Positions 47,300 through 56,625 of a stretch of 64,000 bases of DNA are shown here, piece after piece. The stretch spans positions 2,045,259-2,109,258 of the forward strand of contig NZ_MKEK01000001.1 of the NCBI RefSeq assembly GCF_001752395.1, given 5' to 3'. The notes under the pieces were generated by a model that did no database searches, was not told the origin of the DNA, and saw only the letters and a program-made list of their open reading frames with translations. The translations under genes were made by a program, and so were the position numbers. Each line of letters opens with the position of its first letter. Within the stretch, counting starts at the first letter, position 1. The stretch comes from Rheinheimera salexigens (GTDB taxonomy: Bacteria; Pseudomonadota; Gammaproteobacteria; Enterobacterales; Alteromonadaceae).

Positions 47300-48367
47300 T
47301 TAATTCAATTCACTTAAATTTATTGTTTTTATACCAATCTCAGTGACTAAGATCAGCTTATCTTGCCACACTAAGCCACTCACAATGGCTTTGCCATCTG
47401 CTAAGCTGTGGTCGCTAAAACTTTCACCATCATCTTGGCTAATTAAAAAACTGCCGGCATTACCTAACAGATAAATATGACCAGCCGCATCCGTGACGAT
47501 ACTGTTGACCGTAGCGTGGTTAGGTAAGGCAATTTCTTGCCAACTATTACCTTGGTCGACACTGCGAAAAGCATGTCCACGCAGACCTACAGCTAATAAG
47601 TTCATTTCTGGTGTTCTGGCAATATCAAACATCGAACCGTTATAAAACGCTTCTAAGCGCTGCCAAGTTTGCCCAAAGTCTGTGCTTTTTGCTGCAAAAC
47701 CGGCTTCACCCACCATATATAGCAGATTGCCATCAGCAAAAACCCGATTAAAATGCGGCAAAATAACACCTTGCTCTATGGCATAGGCTTGGGCATCAGT
47801 TTCTTGTAATTCAAGCAAATAATCTTGATCATCTTCTGACAATAACTCAGCGTGAAACTCTGGTTGCCAAGTACTGCCACCATCGTTGGTGCGATAAAAC
47901 ATGCCATAAGCACCCACGGCAATGCCTTGGTTTTGGTTTCTAAAATAGACGTCAAATAAGGGTTTATCTAAATTGGGTAAAAACTGTTGAATTTGCCAAC
48001 TTGTGCCGCTGTCGCTAGTGCTCAATATTGTCGCGTCGTGGCCAACAGCCCAACCATGCTGTTTATCGATAAACATCACAGCACTTAAATTCGCTTGCAC
48101 TGGCACTTGAGCTTGCTGCCAATGGCTACCATCTGTACTACGTAATATATGACCTCTTTCGCCCACAGCTGTCAAAAACTGATTATCAAAATTAGCTAAA
48201 TCCGTTAACAGCACTTTACTCGCTAAGGGTGCCTGATAGGCAGCCACTGGCTTAATGGTTTCAGACGCTATGCTTGAGGTGCTGGCAGTCATAAAAATTG
48301 CGCTAACCGCCGCTAACCAGATGTATTTATTACACATATTATTAGTTGTTACTCTATAAGATTTCAT
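47300..48367 (-). CDS. exported Ycf48-like beta-propeller protein
   Basis: 355 residues, signal peptide near the N-terminus (core LAAVSAIFMTAS), then repeated BNR/Ycf48-type blades: FLTAVGERGHILRSTDG, GWAVGHDATILSTSDSG, GIAVGAYGMFYRTNDGG, LLAVGLRGHAFRSVDQG. Related to the photosystem II assembly factor Ycf48, but here it is a periplasmic partner of the RND unit, perhaps an assembly or adaptor protein. The ATG at 48367 directly abuts a terminator T-run and lacks a ribosome-binding site; an in-frame ATG at 48337 is an alternative start. Confidence 0.83.
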   Translation of the reverse strand: MKSYRVTTNNMCNKYIWLAAVSAIFMTASTSSIASETIKPVAAYQAPLASKVLLTDLANFDNQFLTAVGERGHILRSTDGSHWQQAQVPVQANLSAVMFIDKQHGWAVGHDATILSTSDSGTSWQIQQFLPNLDKPLFDVYFRNQNQGIAVGAYGMFYRTNDGGSTWQPEFHAELLSEDDQDYLLELQETDAQAYAIEQGVILPHFNRVFADGNLLYMVGEAGFAAKSTDFGQTWQRLEAFYNGSMFDIARTPEMNLLAVGLRGHAFRSVDQGNSWQEIALPNHATVNSIVTDAAGHIYLLGNAGSFLISQDDGESFSDHSLADGKAIVSGLVWQDKLILVTEIGIKTINLSELN

Positions 48368-48396
48368 AAAAAAACGGTTGGCACTTGGCCAACCGT
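48367..48396 (-). terminator. terminator between DUF1329 and Ycf48-like genes
   Basis: On the minus strand ACGGTTGGC-CAAGT-GCCAACCGT followed by seven T's. It lies inside what looks like one operon, after the DUF1329 stop (48414), and probably lowers expression of the Ycf48-like and RND genes relative to the two outer-envelope genes. Confidence 0.9.
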
Positions 48397-48413
48397 CATT
48401 AACAACTTAACTG

Positions 48414-49778
48414 TTAACGTGTACCAGCACGACGTAACGCAGCAGGCGTAAAGTCGGCATCGGTTAACTGCTCAGAGAAGTTATACATTCTGTCTTCATT
48501 ATCTAAGCCAATCGCAATATAACGACGCGAGTTTAGATCATGATAAACCTCTAACGTACTCCACTGTGTTGGTACTTCATAATAGTTAAGACCATGGGCA
48601 AATGCCACGCGGTACATCTCATTACGGTTGTCATATAAGTCGGCAACATGGATCTGCCAGCTATCTTCATCAATATAGAACACCCGTTTGCCATAGACAT
48701 GTCGCATATTATCTTTTAATTCGGCTTCTACTACCCATACCCGGTGTTTTTCCCAACGCACCGGCTCTGGATTAATATGACCTGGCATCAAAATATCGGC
48801 ATATTTAAGATCATTGCTATGCAACTTGTAACTATTATAAGGGATATATAACTCTTGCTTGCCCACTAGCTTCCAGTTGTAACGATCTGGCGAGCCGTTA
48901 AACATATCAAAGTCATCGGTAGTTCTTAAACCATCAGATGCTGTACCTGGTGCATCATAAGCTACGTTTGGCGCCCGACGCACCCGACGCTGTCCAGTGT
49001 TATAGGTCCAAGCTTGGCGAGGTGTTTTAACTTGGTCCATGGTTTCATGAACTAGCAGTGCAGTACCGGCTAAGCGAGCTGGTGACGTAACACTTTGCTT
49101 AAATCGAAACAGAATGTTCTCTGCAGTTAATGCTTCGGCTGTGGCTGCAGGATCAGAATATTTAAACATAATCTGCTCATCAAAACCGATGATAGTATAG
49201 GCACCAGACGCTGTTGGAGCTGCTTGGCCACCATTACGCGACGCGGCTACACCACGAAAACGCAATAAGTGGTTCCAAATCACTTCTAAACCATTTTCTG
49301 GAATAGGAAAAGGAATACCAATAGCCGCGTTAACAATACCATTGCCGCCTTGCACTAACTCTGCTTCTGTGGCGATTTTTTTGGTCGCATCATAAACATA
49401 TTGTGGAAAAGAAGCTGAGCGCCGAGTTTGATAAACATGCATTTTGTACGTTTCAGGATAGATTTCAAATAACTTAATCTGACCTGGGCTTAACAAATTT
49501 TGATATTGGCTAAGGTTAGTACTATCGATAGTGAATAACACTTTATCTTCAGCAAACGGATCTGGGTGATGATCTCCTGGCGAATAACCCGCTGGAGCTT
49601 GTAAAATACCACCATTCCAAGCAGGAATAGAGCCGTCAGCATTAGCCGCTTTTTCAGCGCCTAATGGCGTTAAATCATTACCTAATCTTGCCACTTGTTC
49701 TTGGCTAATCTTAGCGCCTGCGCCACAACTTATTACCAGCGCAATTGCCGAAGATAATAGGGTGAGTTTTTTAATCAT
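48414..49778 (-). CDS. DUF1329 family exported protein
   Basis: 454 residues with a signal peptide (ALVISCGAGA). The mature start QEQVARLGNDLTPLGAEKAANADGS and IPAWNGGI are the DUF1329 hallmarks; the fold is related to LolA/LolB-type outer-membrane lipoprotein carriers. The C-terminus includes HVWVVEAELKDNMRHVYGKR-like strands. DUF1329 and DUF1302 genes are regularly adjacent. Probably periplasmic or outer-membrane associated, binding a lipid-like ligand (inference). Good AAGGGA upstream. Confidence 0.9.
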   Translation of the reverse strand: MIKKLTLLSSAIALVISCGAGAKISQEQVARLGNDLTPLGAEKAANADGSIPAWNGGILQAPAGYSPGDHHPDPFAEDKVLFTIDSTNLSQYQNLLSPGQIKLFEIYPETYKMHVYQTRRSASFPQYVYDATKKIATEAELVQGGNGIVNAAIGIPFPIPENGLEVIWNHLLRFRGVAASRNGGQAAPTASGAYTIIGFDEQIMFKYSDPAATAEALTAENILFRFKQSVTSPARLAGTALLVHETMDQVKTPRQAWTYNTGQRRVRRAPNVAYDAPGTASDGLRTTDDFDMFNGSPDRYNWKLVGKQELYIPYNSYKLHSNDLKYADILMPGHINPEPVRWEKHRVWVVEAELKDNMRHVYGKRVFYIDEDSWQIHVADLYDNRNEMYRVAFAHGLNYYEVPTQWSTLEVYHDLNSRRYIAIGLDNEDRMYNFSEQLTDADFTPAALRRAGTR

Positions 49779-49791
49779 GTCTGCTCGTCCC

Positions 49792-51945
49792 TTAAATAGA
49801 GTATTTAATGTTAAAAGAGATAAAATCGCGATCGGCTACGTTATTTGTAGTGCCTTGTCCGCCCCAAAATACGTTGTAAGATAATTCACCTGACCATTTG
49901 CTTAAGTAGTCAAAACTTACCGCATAAGCTAATGATTTACGATCTTCAACAAACATAAATAATGGATCTGGTGTTATACCGTTAACGTCATGAGAAAACA
50001 CCATACGTTGCGATAAGTTAATACCGGAAAATACGTTGTTGTAATCCATTTTCGCTAAAATACGATATCCCCAAGCAGAAGCCGTTGGGAATGGGTTTGT
50101 TTCAGCACCGTCTGATAAACCGGTATGTAAACCATCTTTATTTATAAGATTGCCTTGGTTGTCTAAGCCTAACAAAGGACCACCACTACGGTCAGTACCT
50201 GGGCCATTTAAACGTAGCTCATCATACCCTGGCATATCTTGGATCCGAATACCGCCAATCTCAGCCAACATTATCATATTATCAGCACCTAAAGCAGGGC
50301 CAAATAAATGGGTAAATGTCATTTGCGCTTGAATAGTGTCAGATAAAATAAAACCTTTAGCAGCTTGGCCTGGCATAACTTTATTTGGGCTGTAACTTGA
50401 ACGGCCTATTTGCGAAATACCATCAAAGTCAGGGCGTAAACCGGCATTAGATAACTGCTCTGGCATACCAGCATATAAAATTTCTACGTCATCAATTTGT
50501 AACGGTTCATCTTGACGATAAGCAATTTCACCCGCTACTGATGTTTCACCTACTGCGGTGTTAAAGCTAAAGCCATACAGTTTTATATCTTCTGGATATT
50601 CAACCTTAGCTTTAGAGAACATGGCTAAATCATCAATATTGTCTTGATTAATTTTGCCTTGGTTAGCCGATAAGTATTGTAATGATTGAATTACGCCGGC
50701 ACCAAAATCAGCAGCAATACCCGAGATTACCGGTACCCGACTGTGATAGTTCATATAGTAAACTGCAAATTCAGTGTCATTTAAGTCTGGTGAGAAATAT
50801 TCAAACTTAATACCGTACTGGCCACCGTCTTTAGGTTTAATTTCACCGTCTGCGCCTCTAGGTCTTAACGTAACCTTTGTTGGGTACGCAATAGCTAAAC
50901 TCATGGCGTTAGCTTTTTGCGCCGCAGTTGCTGATGGACTGGTTAAAATATTTAACAAATCTGGCGCCATTAACGACAGTGTATTCATTTCACTTACTAA
51001 GAACGGTAAGTCTATATCTGGGTTACTGGTAAAACCTAACTGTACGTTTTGGTTGTAGCCGCCTTTACCAGCAAAGTCGTTAGTAGAAAAGTAGCTACCC
51101 GGAACCGGTAAATAACTATTATCCCACTGGTACTGATAAAAAATTTCAGTCGATAAATTATCTGTCAGACCAATATTAATTGTTGCCATACCCACTGGAA
51201 TATAGGCTTCTTTTAATTCAGCGCCAGGAGCACGAGCTACACCAACATCAATTGGTGTAATATTAATACCGTGTTGAATCAGCGTACTTTCACCCCAACT
51301 CAATACTTGTTGGCCCACTTTAACCGTGACTGGGTTTTGGCCATCATTGAAGCTAAAATTGCCATAAACATAAGCATCAAGTAAACGAATGTCACGACAA
51401 GCAAGTTCGCGTGATTCTTTGTCGGCACATGGATCGACACTATTACCCGATAATGGGTTAGTGTAAGCGCCTTTTTGATCCATAGTGGCAAAGTCATAAA
51501 AATACATAAAGCGGCTAAAGAGGCCGATATTGCCTGATGTAATAGACAAATCGTGTGAACCTTTTAGCAAACTACTAAACATATCACCGCGGTCATAGTT
51601 TAAGTTGCCGGCATCACCATTACTGGAGTAACTACCTGGAGCATCCCATAATTGTGAACTGGCATAGACAGAATTAAAATTTGGCTTACCGTTACCATCA
51701 ATATAGTAACCATAATCTGACCAGTTAAAATTATTAGCCGGATGGTTCACTTTACTAATAGTATTGAAATCACGATCTTCTGTGCGCCAACTGCCACCAT
51801 AAGAGAATGTAGAGTCAAACGTTACGTTAACGTCTCCGAAGTTCCAACTTGCCGCTTGCGCTGGTGCCATTGACAAGGCAAGCAGCGCTGAAGCGACACC
51901 TAACGCTAAGGGTTTCTTAGCAAAGGTTTTTGGCCTTATATTCAT
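49792..51945 (-). CDS. DUF1302 family outer-membrane beta-barrel protein
   Basis: 717 residues with a cleavable signal (ALLALSMAPAQAA) and mature start SWNFGDVNVTFDSTFSYGGSWR, typical of DUF1302. Alternating polar and aromatic strands and a terminal aromatic/hydrophobic residue pattern (ISFNIKYSI) fit an outer-membrane barrel. It contains VKVGQQVLSWGESTLIQHGI, a conserved DUF1302 core. It is the first gene of the unit, with GGAG eight bases upstream, and is likely the outer-membrane channel for the cargo of the RND pump. Confidence 0.9.
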   Translation of the reverse strand: MNIRPKTFAKKPLALGVASALLALSMAPAQAASWNFGDVNVTFDSTFSYGGSWRTEDRDFNTISKVNHPANNFNWSDYGYYIDGNGKPNFNSVYASSQLWDAPGSYSSNGDAGNLNYDRGDMFSSLLKGSHDLSITSGNIGLFSRFMYFYDFATMDQKGAYTNPLSGNSVDPCADKESRELACRDIRLLDAYVYGNFSFNDGQNPVTVKVGQQVLSWGESTLIQHGINITPIDVGVARAPGAELKEAYIPVGMATINIGLTDNLSTEIFYQYQWDNSYLPVPGSYFSTNDFAGKGGYNQNVQLGFTSNPDIDLPFLVSEMNTLSLMAPDLLNILTSPSATAAQKANAMSLAIAYPTKVTLRPRGADGEIKPKDGGQYGIKFEYFSPDLNDTEFAVYYMNYHSRVPVISGIAADFGAGVIQSLQYLSANQGKINQDNIDDLAMFSKAKVEYPEDIKLYGFSFNTAVGETSVAGEIAYRQDEPLQIDDVEILYAGMPEQLSNAGLRPDFDGISQIGRSSYSPNKVMPGQAAKGFILSDTIQAQMTFTHLFGPALGADNMIMLAEIGGIRIQDMPGYDELRLNGPGTDRSGGPLLGLDNQGNLINKDGLHTGLSDGAETNPFPTASAWGYRILAKMDYNNVFSGINLSQRMVFSHDVNGITPDPLFMFVEDRKSLAYAVSFDYLSKWSGELSYNVFWGGQGTTNNVADRDFISFNIKYSI

Positions 51946-52267
51946 GTTGTAATCTCCCCCCTGTCCCTGCAGGATATATTTAGTGTCATTTTAGTTATAT
52001 TTTCACTACCAACTGATCGGATCTCAGTCCTGTTAACTAAAATCATTACATCATTTTCGTCTTCAGGCAAGGCTTGCTCTGAGCTAAATGTATTGATATA
52101 TAGTCATTTTTTGTAAACTCTGCTGTTAAAATAGCCATGTTTAACGCTACTGCAGTTTAAGCCTAGCTTAATTTCTTAATATTAAGCTAGCTAAGTTAAT
52201 GAAATTAAAGGCCATCTAACATAAAACTGCAAGTTATTGTTTTCACTCAACGTTTAAAGTATATACT
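51946..52267. other. promoter region of the DUF1302 unit and 3' region of pepN-DUF2835 (322 bp)
   Basis: AT-rich, non-coding. It holds a 10-bp perfect inverted repeat at 52163-52190. I cannot assign a promoter with confidence, and I see no small open frame with a ribosome-binding site. Confidence 0.5.
52163..52190. repeat. 10-bp perfect inverted repeat downstream of DUF2835 gene
   Basis: CTAGCTTAAT-TTCTTAAT-ATTAAGCTAG. It lies 78 bp after the DUF2835 stop and 218 bp before the DUF1302 start, both leftward. Terminator or operator; no T-run adjoins it. Confidence 0.55.
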
Positions 52268-52489
52268 CTAATTAATTTTTTCTAATCCAATAAAAGCGGC
52301 TTCTTTAGTTAGGGTTAATCTAAATCTACCGCGAATACCTAAACTATCTATATAAGGTCTAAAGTGTTTAAACAGCAATTGAATTTTTTTGCCATCATCT
52401 GCTGTCACTAACAAATATTTAGTGTCAGCACGATAAAAGCGCTGACACTGTTCCGCGGATACTGTCATGCTAAAAAAATACTGTTGCAT
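52268..52489 (-). CDS. DUF2835 family small protein
   Basis: 73 residues: QQYFFSMTVSAEQCQRFYR, then DDGKKIQLLFKHFRPYIDSLGIRGRFRL. This matches the DUF2835 family, small cytoplasmic proteins usually found right after pepN in gammaproteobacteria. The start overlaps the pepN stop by one base (TGATG), so translation is coupled. Function unknown. Confidence 0.88.
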   Translation of the reverse strand: MQQYFFSMTVSAEQCQRFYRADTKYLLVTADDGKKIQLLFKHFRPYIDSLGIRGRFRLTLTKEAAFIGLEKIN

Positions 52490-55077
52490 CAGCCAATACT
52501 TTTACTAACTTTTTCATATAAGTCATTACTTAGCTTTGGTAGTTCAAGCAAGCGGGTTAAGCAATTCTGCATGGCTTGTTGCCGCACCGAATCAAACCGG
52601 CGCCAACTTAACAAAGGCGTAATTAATCGTGCAGAAATTTGTGGGTTTAATGGGTCCATTTTTGCAACCACGTCCGCTAATAACTGATAACCTTTGCCAT
52701 CCAAGCGATGAAACTGCTCGGGGTTACGCATACTAAATGCTGAAAATAACGCCCTAACCCGATTCGGATTTTTCCAACTAAATAATTTATGTTGCAGCAT
52801 GTTATCAATACCCGCAAACACCTGCTCCGTCGGATCAGTGGCCACTAATGAAAAACACTTATCCATAACATGGGCATCGTCTTGCCATTTTGTCGCAAAA
52901 CTCGATATTAGTGCTGCAAAATCTACGTGCTGAGCTTGCTGACTGGCGATTAAAGCCGCTAAGCTATCTGTCATATTATCGGCTTGGCTAATTTGCTGGG
53001 CTATTAAAGCCGTTGAATCCGCTAGTTCAGCTAAGTAATGCAAACAACGATTACGCAAGCTGCGTGTGGCAACATCTTGCTCGGTATATTGATAAGGCGT
53101 GACCGCTAGTCGGTTATAACACTGTAATAATGGCTCGGCCAGTGCGTGAGCTAAGTCAATTTTAAGTTGCCTTAACAGTGTTAAGATTTGTTGCACCGGT
53201 ATTTGCTGATATTGCTCAGCTAAAGTATCAAAGTCGGGTAAAGCCAATAACTCGGCAGTTAAAGCGGCATCTGCTTGCGGTTGGGTTAATAACTGCTGCA
53301 TTAACTGAATAACAGCAGTTGGAAGTGCCTGTTTAACATTATTGTCTTGTAATCTAGCTGCTATCAACTTAGCCCAAAATTGCTGCATGGCATCCCAGCG
53401 AGCAACGCCATCTGAAGCTTTAGCGGCTATTTGCAGTAATTGAGTATCGGTATAATCTACCTTAAGTTTTACCGGTGCTGAAAAGTGAGCCAACCACACT
53501 ATAGCGTCTGGCTGGGCAATATTGTTAAAGATAAATTGCTGCTGATTAGCCGTTAAATCTAATAAATGTTGTTGTTTAGCGTGCTGCTGGCCAAACAAAA
53601 ACTCAATCGCTACGGGAATATGTAAATCTTGTTTGATCGCTTGATCTGCCGTGGCTGCGGTATGCTGAGTTAAGGTTAGGGTTAGTTTTTTGGTGCTGGC
53701 ATCGTATTGCTGAGTAGCAGTTAACTCGGGTGTGCCTGATTGGCTATACCATAGCCGAAATTGGCTTAAGTCAACGCCTGCTGCATCCTGCATCGCTTGA
53801 ATAAAGTCATCGCATGTTACGGCTTGGCCATCATGGCGTTGTAAATATAACGCTAAGCCAGCAGCAAAAGCATCTTTACCTAAAATAGTCTGCAGCATAC
53901 GAATAACTTCAGCACCTTTATCGTACACGGTAACGGTATAAAAGTTATTCATCTCTACAACATGTTCTGGCCGTATTGGATGAGCCATTGGGCTGGCATC
54001 TTCAGCAAACTGGGCGGTTCGCATTACCTTAATCGCCTCTATACGGGTTAAGGTATCTGATGCCATATCCGCACTAAATTCCTGATCGCGAAAAACGGTT
54101 AAGCCTTCTTTTAAACTTAACTGAAACCAATCGCGACACGTGACACGGTTGCCAGTCCAGTTATGAAAGTATTCATGACCAATAATTGATTCAATATTAA
54201 AAAAGTCTTTATCGGTAGCCGTTGCTGCATCGGCCAAGACATATTTGCTGTTAAATACGTTTAAGCCTTTATTTTCCATGGCGCCCATATTAAAAAAGTC
54301 GACCGCCACCACCATATAAACATCAAGATCATATTCTAAATTGAAACGTTGTTCATCCCAGCGCATTGCGCGCTTTAGGGCTTGAATAGCAAAGTCACCC
54401 CGTGCCGCCGCGCCTTTATCAACATACAGTTCTAAACTAACATTGCGCCCAGATTGGGTGATAAAACTATCTGCAACCAGATCAAAATCTCCGGCGACTA
54501 AGGCAAATAAATAACTGGGTTTTGGAAAAGGATCTTGCCATTTTACCGTGCGAATTCCTTGATCATTAATCGAGTCAGCTACCTTATTACCATTAGATAA
54601 TAAGTAAGGATAACGGCTATTATCCGCAATTATGGTACTGCTATACACCGCTAATACATCAGGTCTATCTAGAAAATAGGTAATACGCCGAAAACCTTCT
54701 GCTTCACACTGAGTACAAAAAGTATTCTCGGCTAAATATAGCCCTTCTAACGCTGTATTATCCTGAGGTGAAATCTGGGTAACAATACGTAGTTCAAACT
54801 GATCAGGTACTTGGTTAAGCGTTAAACTATCGGTTGTTTGTTGCCATTTATCCGCGCTAACTTCTTTACCATCAATCTCGACAGATAGCAGCGTTAACAT
54901 CACGCCGTCTAACCGCAACGGCTGGTTCGCAGTTTGACGCAGCACTTGCATTACAGATGTGACAATTGTTGCCTTAGCGTCCAACTCAAAACATAAGTCA
55001 ACATGGCTAATGGTAAATGCAGGCGTTTTATAGTCGGTACGGTGTTTAACCGTTCGTGTAGCAACACTCGTTGGCAT
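52489..55077 (-). CDS. pepN: aminopeptidase N (M1 family)
   Basis: 862 residues (E. coli 870). Exopeptidase motif GAMEN at 265-269 and zinc site HEYFHNWTGNR starting at 301, with the third ligand Glu in LKEGLTVFRDQEFSAD. The C-terminal DUF3458 helical domain is full length. It removes N-terminal residues from peptides in the cytoplasm. AGGAAA precedes the ATG. No odd features. Confidence 0.97.
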   Translation of the reverse strand: MPTSVATRTVKHRTDYKTPAFTISHVDLCFELDAKATIVTSVMQVLRQTANQPLRLDGVMLTLLSVEIDGKEVSADKWQQTTDSLTLNQVPDQFELRIVTQISPQDNTALEGLYLAENTFCTQCEAEGFRRITYFLDRPDVLAVYSSTIIADNSRYPYLLSNGNKVADSINDQGIRTVKWQDPFPKPSYLFALVAGDFDLVADSFITQSGRNVSLELYVDKGAAARGDFAIQALKRAMRWDEQRFNLEYDLDVYMVVAVDFFNMGAMENKGLNVFNSKYVLADAATATDKDFFNIESIIGHEYFHNWTGNRVTCRDWFQLSLKEGLTVFRDQEFSADMASDTLTRIEAIKVMRTAQFAEDASPMAHPIRPEHVVEMNNFYTVTVYDKGAEVIRMLQTILGKDAFAAGLALYLQRHDGQAVTCDDFIQAMQDAAGVDLSQFRLWYSQSGTPELTATQQYDASTKKLTLTLTQHTAATADQAIKQDLHIPVAIEFLFGQQHAKQQHLLDLTANQQQFIFNNIAQPDAIVWLAHFSAPVKLKVDYTDTQLLQIAAKASDGVARWDAMQQFWAKLIAARLQDNNVKQALPTAVIQLMQQLLTQPQADAALTAELLALPDFDTLAEQYQQIPVQQILTLLRQLKIDLAHALAEPLLQCYNRLAVTPYQYTEQDVATRSLRNRCLHYLAELADSTALIAQQISQADNMTDSLAALIASQQAQHVDFAALISSFATKWQDDAHVMDKCFSLVATDPTEQVFAGIDNMLQHKLFSWKNPNRVRALFSAFSMRNPEQFHRLDGKGYQLLADVVAKMDPLNPQISARLITPLLSWRRFDSVRQQAMQNCLTRLLELPKLSNDLYEKVSKSIG

Positions 55078-55116
55078 AATCGTTTCCTAAACAGTTACTG
55101 CCCTGTATTAACAGAG

Positions 55117-55143
55117 CTAAAAAAGCCTGACTAATCAGGCTTT
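55117..55143 (-). terminator. rho-independent terminator after nhaC
   Basis: On the minus strand AAAGCCTGA-TTAG-TCAGGCTTT running into six T's, just past the nhaC stop and upstream of pepN. Confidence 0.92.
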
Positions 55144-55148
55144 AATAT

Positions 55149-56625
55149 TTATGAATTGGCTTCAGTTGGCTTCAGCACACTTTCGGGTGGCGTTAAGCGT
55201 AAAATCTTAATCCCCAAATAGGCATAAATAATGGCTAATACCGGATTAATTAAGTTAAAGAAGGCATACATAGCATAATCCAAAGGACTCACATGCAGCA
55301 CCCCATGCATATAAGCACCACAAGTATTCCAAGGAATCAGGGGACTGGTGATAGTACCGCCATCTTCAAGTGTGCGAGATAGATTAACCGGGGCTAAATT
55401 ACGCCGCTCATATTCTTCTTTAAACATCCGTCCCGGCATCACTATCGACATATACTGATCGGCGGTTAGCACGTTAGTCACAAAACAGGTCGCTATCGTG
55501 CTAGTAATTAATGAGCCGGTACTTTTTGCAAAGTACAAAATTGCAGACACAAATTTACGCAGTAAACCTATTTTTTCAATAGTTGCACCAAACATCATGG
55601 CACTGAACACTAACCATACCGTATTGAGCATGCCTGCCATTCCACCGCCATTAAGTAGTTTATTTATCTCAAGATCATCAGTTTCAATACTAAACCCAGC
55701 AAAAAAGTATACCAAATTAGCTTAATGGAGGCTAAAACAGCCGGCATAGAAGTATCAATCATACTTACTAATAGTTGTTGTTGAAAAAGTAACGCCCAAA
55801 CAGCACCCAGCAAGGCACACTAAACACGGTAGGAAATGCCGGTACTTTTTTAATAGCCATAGTAAGTAAAATAAATAAAGGAACTAACTGCATTACCCCT
55901 ATCTCAAAGTTAGTATTTAATATAGACCGAATTTCTTCAATTCGGTCTATATTAGTTTGCGGATCAGCATTAAAACCAATCATAGTGTATAATATTAACG
56001 CTAGTACTATACTAGGCACAGTAGTCCAAAGCATATGACGAATATGGTCAAATAAATCAGCGCCTGCAACGGCTGGAGCTAAATTGGTAGTTTCGCTTAA
56101 AGGCGAAATTTTATCACCAAAGTAAGCACCAGAGACTATAGCCCCAGCGGTTATCACTGGCGATAAGCCTAAGCCATTAGCCACCCCAATTAAGGCCACC
56201 CCTATAGTTGCCGCTGTGGTCCACGAGCTGCCAATACTTAATGCAACAATTGCACATAGCAAACAACTTGCCGCATAAAACCAACTGGGATTAATTAATT
56301 GTAAACCATAATAAATTAATGTTGGCACGGTACCCGACAACATCCACGTACCTATTAATGCGCCTACTGACAATAATATAAGCACTGCACCTAAAGATAA
56401 GGAAATACCTTTAACCATGGCTTTCTCAATCACTGACCAGTGATAACCATTTTTCAAACCTACCAACACTGCTGCAGCTGTCGCTAAAAATAAAGCCATT
56501 TGGTTAGGACCACTTGATGAATAATCACCAAATAAATATACCGACATTGATAATAGAATAATTAAAACAATTAAAGGCAATGAAGCATCAAGAAAACTTG
56601 GCTCTTTATATTTAGGTGTCGTCAT
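55149..56625 (-). pseudogene. nhaC: Na+/H+ antiporter NhaC, interrupted by two single-base frameshifts
   Basis: The N-terminal part (56625 to about 55818) reads as NhaC up to KKVPAFPTVFS and then loses frame. A second frame reads on (ALLGAVWALLFQQQLL ... DTSMPAVLASIKLIWYTF) to about 55706; the third frame carries the C-terminus (FFAGFSIETDDLEINKLL ... to 55149). The breaks are explained by one missing base at 55817-55818 (AGT-GT-GCC for Ser-Gly-Ala) and one missing T in the run of six at 55701-55706. All pieces together give a normal NhaC of about 490 residues. Either a young pseudogene or sequencing errors. The ATG overlaps the stop of the NSS gene (ATGA). Confidence 0.88.
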
